From Chitinophaga pollutisoli (GTDB lineage Bacteria > Bacteroidota > Bacteroidia > Chitinophagales > Chitinophagaceae), in contig NZ_CP149822.1 in NCBI RefSeq assembly GCF_038396755.1, positions 5,362,001 through 5,426,000 of the forward strand: a DNA stretch of 64,000 nt, written 5' to 3'. Positions within the stretch are counted from its first letter, which is position 1. Each line of letters begins with the position of its first letter. Shown here piece by piece: positions 58,213-64,000 of the stretch. The translations under genes and the position numbers were made by a program. The notes beneath the pieces were generated by a model. It was not told the DNA's origin. It saw nothing but the letters and a program-made list of their open reading frames with translations, and did no database searches.

Positions 58213-58590
58213 ATGATCCGCATCGTGCTGCATGGAACCGTGGGCGCGCATATTATCCCGCTGGCCAAACCCGGCTGTGTTGGCGATATGTTCCTCATGC
58301 TGGGCGATACCACTTTTCATGCGGGGCACGCCGATCTATCGCGCATGGGCTGCGACGTCAGCCAATGGGTGAACCTCCGCTACGAAGTCAGGAACCGCAC
58401 GGCGAAAGTGTTCGTCAACGGCCGCGATGCGTTCCGGCATACTAATGCCAAAACCGCGGGCGCACTGGTAGGCGTCAGCTATCGATTTGAGGGCGCGGGC
58501 GCGGTGGATTCGGTGGCGTTCTCCCGGCCCGATGGCTCCGTAGTTTTTGCGGAACCTTTTAGCGAAATTATTCCGGGTTCCGGCCGCTGA
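58213..58590 (+). pseudogene. Short ORF, possible 5'-truncated C-terminal domain
   Basis: 125 codons with strong third-position GC bias, so it is or was coding. It starts at once with beta-sandwich-like sequence (IRIVLHGTVGAHIIPLAKPG, CVGDMFLMLGDTTFHAGHAD, LRYEVRNRTAKVFVNGRDAF, VGVSYRFEGAGAVDSVAFSR) and has no signal or membrane segment. The look is that of a concanavalin/LamG-like C-terminal domain whose N-terminal part is missing. The frame upstream runs straight into the TAG stop of the amidohydrolase, so no hidden 5' extension exists. It overlaps the 3' end of the convergent methyltransferase gene by 23 bases. It could instead be an intact small gene. Confidence 0.45.
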
Positions 58591-59377
58591 CGGCCAGGAG
58601 GTATAGCTGCATGGATTTCCCCGTGCCGGCGATCCATTGGTTATAATCGTCCATAACGGTGAGGCGTTCGGCTTCGGTCACATAGCCGTCGTTCACCAGC
58701 TGAACGCCGCGGGAAGCGGCAACTTTGGTCCAAATGCCGGCGGTGGCTTTAAATTCCGCTGATCCGGCGAGGGATAATTCGTGGCAGGATTGGGTGGTGA
58801 TATTTGTAAATCCGGCTTCGCGGAAGAGGTGCACGAGCCGGTCGGCGATGCCGTTATCGAAGCCGGCGTCTTTCCGCCATTGCAGGAAGGCGTCGTAGAA
58901 CCGGCGCATGGAGGCGGGAGGGGCGGGGTCCCAGTTGATTTTTTCGTGGTTGTAATCGAGGATGGAAACGATGCCGCCGGGGTGGAGGAGCGCTTTCATG
59001 CAGCAGAGCGTTTGCAGGGGATCGGGCAGCCACTGCAGGACGCGGGCGGAAGTAATGAGATCGAATTGTTCGGTGGGTGCGAAGGCATGGATGTCCGCCA
59101 CTTCGAAATGCAAACCCGCAATGCCCGCAAACTGCTGCTGCGCCTGCGCGATCAACGCTTCTCCGGTATCGATGCCGGTAACACTGCCGCCGGGCGTCAC
59201 GCGTTCCGCGATCCCCGCGGTAATGGCGCCGGTTCCGCATCCCGCGTCGAGCACGCGCAGGCCGGGGCGCAGCAGCGGAAGCAGGTTGCTGTTATCGGTT
59301 TCGACGGTCCTGCGGTCGAGGACGGTGTTGGTGCCTTCGGGCATGCGTGCCCTGCTGGCGGCAACGGAAGTGCTCAT
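58568..59377 (-). CDS. Class I SAM-dependent methyltransferase
   Basis: 269-residue cytoplasmic methyltransferase. Motif I is VLDAGCGTGAITAGIAER (about 43-60), with the acidic end of strand 2 in VTGIDTGEALIAQAQQQ, motif II in HFEVADIHAFAPTEQFDLIT and motif III in LHPGGIVSILDYN. It resembles UbiE/Methyltransf_11-type enzymes of varied small-molecule targets; the substrate is unknown. Its ATG overlaps the stop of a small upstream gene (ATGA), so the two are translated together. Confidence 0.88.
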   Translation of the reverse strand: MSTSVAASRARMPEGTNTVLDRRTVETDNSNLLPLLRPGLRVLDAGCGTGAITAGIAERVTPGGSVTGIDTGEALIAQAQQQFAGIAGLHFEVADIHAFAPTEQFDLITSARVLQWLPDPLQTLCCMKALLHPGGIVSILDYNHEKINWDPAPPASMRRFYDAFLQWRKDAGFDNGIADRLVHLFREAGFTNITTQSCHELSLAGSAEFKATAGIWTKVAASRGVQLVNDGYVTEAERLTVMDDYNQWIAGTGKSMQLYLLAVSGRNPE

Positions 59378-59619
59378 GGGTTTGGGTTTGCGTCAAAATA
59401 CATCGTTTTAACCGATTGTCCGTCGGTCTTTTTCCATGCCGGCAAGATCACCCGCACGTCGCGGGTGATTTCCCCCACTAGCCGGAAGATCTGCCGGGAA
59501 AACCATATGCTGATGGTAAATTCCAACGCTACAGCCAGCCCCCATCCCGTCATCGGCAGGAATCGCAGGTGCCCCAGCTCCTGGCTGCCATAGCGGTCGC
59601 TGGCGTAGGTGATGACCAT
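59374..59619 (-). CDS. Small membrane-associated protein coupled to the methyltransferase
   Basis: 81 residues from an ATG at 59619, and the stop of the frame further up (59646-59644) leaves no other ATG. Codon use is clearly coding (mostly G or C in third position). One hydrophobic stretch (WGLAVALEFTISIWFS) is followed by a polar tail. The TGA stop overlaps the methyltransferase ATG, so it is real and co-translated. I do not recognise the family. It could be a membrane anchor or partner of the methyltransferase. Confidence 0.6.
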   Translation of the reverse strand: MVITYASDRYGSQELGHLRFLPMTGWGLAVALEFTISIWFSRQIFRLVGEITRDVRVILPAWKKTDGQSVKTMYFDANPNP

Positions 59620-59698
59620 GAGATCTTCCGGGTGGGTGGTGTCTTAAAATTCTATCGCCATCGCAACCTGACATCTGTGTTCATGGAAACCCCACGGA

Positions 59699-59718
59699 GC
59701 GCGCCTTTACCGGCGCGC
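59699..59718 (-). terminator. GC-rich hairpin after the LytTR gene
   Basis: Stem GCGCGCC / GGCGCGC with a 6-nt loop, directly after the LytTR stop on the minus strand. It has no clear T-run on that strand, so termination strength is uncertain. The 80 bases to 59619 hold no gene. Confidence 0.4.
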
Positions 59719-59719
59719 C

Positions 59720-60424
59720 TCATTTTTTTAGCAGCCGGTCGCGCAGCAGGCGTTCCAGTACGGACTCCCGCAGGGTGCGTGACAAGGGCACCTGTAACTT
59801 TCCCAGTTCGATCACGTTGCCTTCGATCCCCGTGATTTTCGCGGAGTTGACGATGTAGGATTTGTGGATTTGCAGGAAAGGAGGATCGGGAAGATGTTCC
59901 AGCACGGATTTCAGCGTGGCATGGGTGATGAACATCCCGGCCGCGGTATGGATGCGCACGTAGTTTTCCATGCCTTCCACATAGAGGATATCCGCCCATT
60001 CGATCCGCACGAATTTATCATCGGTACGGATGAAAAGGTGATCGGCTGCAGGAGCGGAGGATTGCGGCGACAGGACGTCCCGCGCGCGGTTTACGGCTTT
60101 CAGGAAACGTTCGAAGGATATGGGTTTGAGGAGGTAATCCACCGCTTCCAGTTCGAAACCTTTCAGCGCGTATTGTTCGAACGCGGTGGTGAAGATAACT
60201 TTTGGCGGCCGCGCGAGGCTTTTGAGGAGATCGATGCCGCTGATGTAGGGCATTTCGATGTCGAGGAAGAGAAGATCGACTTCTTGGGTGCGCAGGAGCT
60301 CGTTGAGATCCATGGCGTTTTCGCAGACGCCGGCAAGTTCCAGGAAAGGGATCTGTTCCACATATCCCCGGAGGCCTTTGCGGGCCTGGGGCTCATCGTC
60401 TGTAATCGCGCAGCGTATCTTCAT
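59720..60424 (-). CDS. LytTR-family response regulator
   Basis: 234 residues. The receiver domain at 1-118 has the acidic pocket D9, D10, phospho-acceptor D55 (LLFLDIEMPYISGIDLL), T80 (IFTTAFEQYAL) and K100 (DYLLKPISFERF). The LytTR DNA-binding domain is at about 130-232 (DHLFIRTDDKFVRIEWADIL, YVEGMENYVRIHTAAGMFIT, FLQIHKSYIVNSAKITGIEG). It is the partner of the histidine kinase whose stop overlaps this start by four bases (ATGA). LytTR regulators bind paired direct repeats about two helical turns apart; a candidate pair lies before the operon. Confidence 0.94.
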   Translation of the reverse strand: MKIRCAITDDEPQARKGLRGYVEQIPFLELAGVCENAMDLNELLRTQEVDLLFLDIEMPYISGIDLLKSLARPPKVIFTTAFEQYALKGFELEAVDYLLKPISFERFLKAVNRARDVLSPQSSAPAADHLFIRTDDKFVRIEWADILYVEGMENYVRIHTAAGMFITHATLKSVLEHLPDPPFLQIHKSYIVNSAKITGIEGNVIELGKLQVPLSRTLRESVLERLLRDRLLKK

Positions 60425-61440
60425 AATTCGATTTTTAAAGTGGCGGAATAGGATCCGGGTTTGTCGTCGGTTTCGAGGGAATGGTGATCCGGATACAGCA
60501 GCGCCAGCCGCCGGCGGAGATTTTCAAGGCCGATGCCACCGTCTTTCACCGCAGCAGCGATGGGGGGCTTGGCATTGGCGGCCACAAAAAGGAGCGTATT
60601 CCCTTCCAGTCGCGCGGAAATGCGGATCCAATATTCCCCGCCGGCGTATTTAAAGGCGTTTTCGACGAGGGGGAGAAGCAGTAACGGGTAGATGTGTTGG
60701 TCGCCGAGGCGTTCGTCTGTATTCACTTCCAGCCGCAAGTGTTCGTTCATGCGTTGCCGTTGCAGGCCGATGTAGGCGTCGAGATGCTGCAGTTCGCGGC
60801 GCAGGGGCACGGTTTGCTGGCGGTCGTAGAGCTGGTATCGCAGGAGGTCGGAGAGGGCGGTGAGGGTATGCTTTGCCTGGGGAACATCATCGTCCATCTG
60901 GAAATAAACTGTATTCAGCGCATTGAAGAGGAAATGGGGATGATACTGGGCTTTGAGGAACCGGAGCTCTGTTTGCAACCTGTCGTTGGTGATCTGCTCG
61001 ATCAGCAGCTGTTGCTCATAGCTGCGGCGCACCCACGCGTTTCCCCGCGCGAAAGCGTAATAGAGCAGCCAGAAGAGCAACGGGATCAGGTAAATATTCA
61101 CCACGTCGTACCACTGGCAGCCATCGTCGGTCAGCGCCGCCATGGGGATCAGCGTGACAGAAGAGATCAATTCGATCAGCAGGGCGGCTTCCGCCAGTTC
61201 CCGCGCGGCGCCCGCTTTCCGGCCCGGGTGATCCGTCAGCCGCCGGCGCAGCTGCCAAACCATTGCCGCGTAATATATGTAGCTCGCAACAAAGCCCACG
61301 CCAAGCTCCCAGGCATTGATGCTCCAGTGCCGCTCCCAGGCGCGCGTGCCGGAAATGACGTCGTTCACCAGCCGGACGCTTGCATAAATGCAAAGCCCAT
61401 AGAGCGGCGGAAAGAACATATGCCATAGTCTGTCTTTCAT
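60421..61440 (-). CDS. LytS-type sensor histidine kinase
   Basis: 339 residues from the ATG at 61440; the frame is open six codons further up, but only to a TTG. Four hydrophobic segments fill residues 8-135 (MFFPPLYGLCIYASVRLVND, VGFVASYIYYAAMVWQL, ALLIELISSVTLIPMAAL, IYLIPLLFWLLYYAFARG). The His_kinase domain begins with LKAQYHPHFLFNALNTVYFQ, where His169 is the phosphorylation site. The ATPase part has VENAFKYAGG, the N box, and GGIGLENLRRRLALLYP, the G region. It forms a two-component pair with the LytTR protein and is the middle gene of a three-gene operon. The signal is unknown. Confidence 0.93.
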   Translation of the reverse strand: MKDRLWHMFFPPLYGLCIYASVRLVNDVISGTRAWERHWSINAWELGVGFVASYIYYAAMVWQLRRRLTDHPGRKAGAARELAEAALLIELISSVTLIPMAALTDDGCQWYDVVNIYLIPLLFWLLYYAFARGNAWVRRSYEQQLLIEQITNDRLQTELRFLKAQYHPHFLFNALNTVYFQMDDDVPQAKHTLTALSDLLRYQLYDRQQTVPLRRELQHLDAYIGLQRQRMNEHLRLEVNTDERLGDQHIYPLLLLPLVENAFKYAGGEYWIRISARLEGNTLLFVAANAKPPIAAAVKDGGIGLENLRRRLALLYPDHHSLETDDKPGSYSATLKIEL

Positions 61441-61461
61441 ATCTTTCAAGTTAACCAAATT

Positions 61462-62661
61462 TCAGGATACCTGCGGCTGCGGGCGCTCCGCCGCCACCGG
61501 CGTTTTTGCCTTCCCGCCGCGCAGCTTCATCCCCATCAGGAACCTCGCCCAGCCAAACGGGCGGATAAATAAATGAATGATGAAAACGGAGACCAACAGG
61601 GAAGTGATCGTAACGAATAGATATTTCATCCCGATGGTATCGCTGGTCTGCACCACGTAATATGCGACGATGACAATCACCGTCTGGTGCAGGATGTAAA
61701 ACGGGTATACCGACTGGATCACATAATCCGGCACGGGCTTCAGCCGCGACAGGTACCTTTTGCCGTAGCCGGTGAGTGCCATCACCCAGCACCACGACAA
61801 CAAAGGCCAGCGCGCGATCCAGAGGTAGGTAAACGGGTGGCTTTCCCAATCCGGGAGCCAGCTTTCCAGTTCGATATCATTCCAGCGGAAGTAGTTGACG
61901 AACACCAGCAGCAGGAACGCCGCGCCGAGCGACAACCGCCGGTTCCTTTCCAGGCTTTCCATGAGGGCGGGCTGCATCATGCAAAGGAATCCCGCCAATA
62001 CGAAGAGCAGCCAGTACAAGAAGAAGCAGTAATCATGGATGAGATCGTTAGTGGCCGGGTAGGGCAGCGCCATGACAGAGAACCATATCACCGAAGGCAG
62101 CATCAGCCAGTATACCCTTTTCCCTTCCGCCAGCCAGCGCAGCTTCTCCGCGAAAGCCTTACCCTTCGGCGATGCCGCCCAGGCGAAGAACGGGGCCAGC
62201 AGCAGGTCGTACAGGAACAGATAAACGATGAACCAGAGGTGGTGCCATGAAAAATCTCCTTCCGGGTAGGGCCGGAATTGCAATACCCTGGCATAGAAAT
62301 CCCCGAAATTCCCCGTGAAGCCGTTGGCTACGCGTTCCATGTACACCTGCGGCGGCACGATGAGGAACATCCCCGCCACGAGGGGAATGAACAAGCGGCG
62401 GAACCGCAGCCCCACGAAAGCGCCGCCGGTGCGTCGCCGCATCATGAACCAGGTTACGGCCCCGGATATGAAGAAAAGGAGGTGCATCCTGAATCGACTG
62501 AGCCAGAAAGCAAGCTCTGTCAGCACCTCGCTGCCCGTGGCGTTGTTGACATGCCAGGGATCGTCGACCATGAAAGGCCTGGCGGCGTGGTAGAACAGGA
62601 CCCCGGCGATGGCGGCTACGCGGAGCCAGTCGAGGTAACTTTGGCGGGTGGATGTTTCCAT
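61462..62661 (-). CDS. Acyltransferase-3 family membrane protein (MdoC/OpgC-like)
   Basis: 399 residues from the ATG at 62661 (METSTRQSYLDWLRVAAIAG); an open TTG eight codons earlier is rejected because it would overlap the -7 box. About ten to twelve membrane segments. The catalytic-type His25 lies in FYHAARPF, with the first-loop Arg in LSRFRMHLLFFISGAVTWFM and RFRRLFIPLVAGMF, as in acyltransferase-3 enzymes that move acyl or succinyl groups onto glucans or other surface glycans. It is the first gene of the operon with the LytS kinase (21 bases on) and the LytTR regulator. Confidence 0.88.
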   Translation of the reverse strand: METSTRQSYLDWLRVAAIAGVLFYHAARPFMVDDPWHVNNATGSEVLTELAFWLSRFRMHLLFFISGAVTWFMMRRRTGGAFVGLRFRRLFIPLVAGMFLIVPPQVYMERVANGFTGNFGDFYARVLQFRPYPEGDFSWHHLWFIVYLFLYDLLLAPFFAWAASPKGKAFAEKLRWLAEGKRVYWLMLPSVIWFSVMALPYPATNDLIHDYCFFLYWLLFVLAGFLCMMQPALMESLERNRRLSLGAAFLLLVFVNYFRWNDIELESWLPDWESHPFTYLWIARWPLLSWCWVMALTGYGKRYLSRLKPVPDYVIQSVYPFYILHQTVIVIVAYYVVQTSDTIGMKYLFVTITSLLVSVFIIHLFIRPFGWARFLMGMKLRGGKAKTPVAAERPQPQVS

Positions 62662-62682
62662 TTCCGGGAAGGTTTTAGAAAA

Positions 62683-62748
62683 CAAACATATTTGCTTTCC
62701 CGCTCCCGGACCCCGCCCGGTTGACCACCGGTACGCCTGGTTTGACCA
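62683..62748 (-). promoter_or_regulatory. -7 box and paired direct repeats before the acyltransferase-LytS-LytTR operon
   Basis: On the minus strand TATGTTTG (62690-62683) is a perfect TAnnTTTG box 21 bases before the ATG, with no good -33. Upstream, the plus strand carries CCGGTTGACCA (62717-62727) and CTGGTTTGACCA (62737-62748), near-identical direct repeats spaced 20-21 bp. This arrangement is typical of LytTR binding and would allow the operon to control itself. Confidence 0.4.
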
Positions 62749-62831
62749 ACCGTCAGGGCTAGCGGACGCATGTTTTTACAAATTATTGTTTATTAGTCAG
62801 TTGTGATTAAATTATCATGTAATGCAAATGT

Positions 62832-63007
62832 GGGGTTACTAAAGGGTAAAGCAGGGGTTACAGTATATCTAAAGTATATCTAAAGTATATCAAGGGTATA
62901 TAAACAGTGGGGCAACTCTTTGGTAGCCTCGCTTTTACTACATTTATACCCTTTACATACACTTCATTAGCTATTCCTTACCCCCGGGACAACCCCGGTG
63001 TTACCCC
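62832..63007. repeat. AT-rich spacer with an 11-bp tandem repeat and nested inverted repeats
   Basis: Within the 390-base gap before the acyltransferase gene, AGTATATCTAA occurs three times in tandem (62862-62893, last copy one base short). GGGGTTAC occurs at 62832-62839 and 62854-62861, with its inverse GTTACCCC at 63000-63007. TAAAGGGTA (62840-62848) has its inverse TACCCTTTA at 62947-62955. No coding ORF was found. Function unknown; it could be a protein-binding or structured leader region. Confidence 0.5.
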
Positions 63008-63018
63008 CTGTTTTGCAT

Positions 63019-63050
63019 AAAAAAAGCGGCCCCCATGCCCGGGAGCCGCC
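63019..63050 (-). terminator. Intrinsic terminator of the partial secreted-protein gene
   Basis: On the minus strand a GC-rich stem (GCGGC with GCCGC closing, more pairs of G and C inside) is followed by seven Ts, 25 bases after the gene's stop. Confidence 0.75.
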
Positions 63051-63075
63051 TTGGTTACAGTTGGAGGTAAATGTA

Positions 63076-64000
63076 TCAGGAACTTCTGAGGAAACGGAAA
63101 GTGACCCGGAATTCATACTCCTGGAAATTGCATTCTACCGCATTGAGCTGGCGGAACACATTCCCGGAGAAGCTGCCTTCGATCGGTTCGCCGGCATTGC
63201 CTACTTTGGTGATTTCCAGCCTGCCGCCGGTGTACCGCGTTACCTGGCGGCCGTCCACGTTCTGGCAGAATCTCGACAGGGCGAAGTTGACGGCGTCGAA
63301 ATGGAATTCTACCGATGCTTCCGTGGCGGTGCCATCCTGCGGGCCGCAGGGCCAGCTACCGGGTTGGGGATGCGTGAGCACCAGCTTGCAGCTCAGGCCC
63401 CCGTTTACACCCGCTTCAAACAGCGCGAATGCGGTGGGATCGTATTCCGCATACATCGGTTGCTCGGGCGCGATGAGGGTTTCTACGCCATTTACGACGA
63501 TTTTCATGAATGTATAGCCTTCGGAGGGTACCAGCCCTATCCGTTTCCGGAGCACCAGCTTGCCCGGTTTGCGGACGCCATCGGGGGCGGAAGGGTCTTT
63601 TACGCCGGGGAGCCCTTCCAGGGTTACTTCGACTTCAGCATGGGAGGGAACGGGCACGTTAGCAGGTGCTTTGTAGACCGCATTGGCTTCCAGGCCATGG
63701 GGGTTCCGGGCCGCGGTAACCGTTCCCGGCCCGTTCAGCACCTTCCACCCGGAAATGCTCCCGGCGTATTTGCCATGCAACATGGCGTACTGGCTCGTGG
63801 CGGGGCGGCCAAAACCGGCATCGTCGACCGGGTGCTGCAGGGGCGCCAGCAGGGAATCCTGGTTAGGGCTGATCTCCTGCACCCCGCAACGCAAGGACAC
63901 TTCCTGCCCGGCCGCAATTTCAGTTTTGGCCGCGAAAAGCTCATACACCTCGTAAAAGGCGATGTCGCAAAAGTGGGTCATGGTAGCGGTAACGGTATGA
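63076..64000 (-). CDS. Exported or surface protein of unknown function (5' end outside window)
   Basis: The frame is open to the end of the window with no stop, and the first ATG seen (63981) is internal-looking, so the gene almost certainly continues upstream. The 308 visible residues are predicted mostly beta. They include KYAGSISGWKVLNGPGTVTA, NAVYKAPANVPVPSHAEVEV (an Ig/bacterial-adhesin-like turn), GYTFMKIVVNGVETLIAPEQ and GGRLEITKVGNAGEPIEGSF. No catalytic motif or named family was recognised. A terminator follows the stop, so it is the last gene of its unit. Confidence 0.65.
   Translation of the reverse strand, partial: HTVTATMTHFCDIAFYEVYELFAAKTEIAAGQEVSLRCGVQEISPNQDSLLAPLQHPVDDAGFGRPATSQYAMLHGKYAGSISGWKVLNGPGTVTAARNPHGLEANAVYKAPANVPVPSHAEVEVTLEGLPGVKDPSAPDGVRKPGKLVLRKRIGLVPSEGYTFMKIVVNGVETLIAPEQPMYAEYDPTAFALFEAGVNGGLSCKLVLTHPQPGSWPCGPQDGTATEASVEFHFDAVNFALSRFCQNVDGRQVTRYTGGRLEITKVGNAGEPIEGSFSGNVFRQLNAVECNFQEYEFRVTFRFLRSS

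Noticed and set aside
61441..61458. Upstream TTG start for the LytS kinase
   Set aside because: It would add six residues before the ATG at 61440, which already gives a normal N-terminus.
62862..62893. Tandem 11-bp repeats as a possible CRISPR array
   Set aside because: Units are too short and have no spacers; no cas gene nearby.

Overview
The window looks like chromosome from a Chitinophaga-type member of the Bacteroidota (family Chitinophagaceae). The reasons are four SusC/SusD pairs, an ECF sigma/FecR/STN-SusC regulatory set, DUF4843 and PKD-type lipoproteins, a LytS/LytTR pair, and promoters of the Bacteroidota type (TTTG or TTG, about 20 nt, TAnnTTTG). Coding density and third-position GC are high. 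I saw no tRNA, rRNA, CRISPR array, transposase or phage gene.

Layout. 1-7591 (+): the end of a SusC/SusD operon with DUF4843, PKD-like and TlpA/DUF4369 genes (substrate unknown). 7659-14656 (-): a four-gene planctomycete-type cytochrome operon (PSCyt1-DUF1549-DUF1553, DUF1501, beta-propeller, and a membrane cytochrome with leucine-rich repeats). 14902-16663: DoxX-like and CNNM/HlyC-like membrane proteins, divergent. 16711-24015: an ECF sigma factor diverging from FecR-SusC(STN)-SusD. 24155-28376: a small secreted protein, an alpha/beta hydrolase, a formylglycine-type sulfatase, a possible remnant of an ECF sigma gene, and a membrane protein. 28469-34696: a SusC/SusD pair diverging from a ROK-family regulator. 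34711-36114: a DUF4157 (eCIS-core) protein with two separate HExxH motifs.

36286-49391 is the clearest functional unit, a sialic-acid utilisation locus: FadR-type GntR regulator, SusC (frameshifted), SusD, two sialidases, N-acetylneuraminate lyase, a PKD/LamG surface lipoprotein, a NanM-like mutarotase and an MFS transporter. The inferred flow is release of sialic acid at the surface, import through SusCD, mutarotation in the periplasm, inner-membrane uptake by MFS, and cleavage to ManNAc and pyruvate. No ManNAc epimerase or sugar kinase gene lies in the window. Two short inverted repeats of the form TGTnnnACA, each placed just after a TAnnTTTG-like box, are good candidates for the GntR operators.

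49434-64000: PepSY-like protein, esterase, an FtsX/MacB-type permease with a sigma-54-like promoter and an upstream palindrome, a frameshifted DUF3088 gene, a D-lactate-dehydrogenase-like FAD/Fe-S protein, DUF1801, a choloylglycine-hydrolase-family enzyme, a short truncated-looking ORF, a methyltransferase coupled to a small membrane protein, an acyltransferase-LytS-LytTR operon, and a partial secreted protein.

Both disrupted genes (nan susC and DUF3088) break at a run of five C, and in both one added C restores the frame. That pattern suggests either a consensus sequencing error or slippage.
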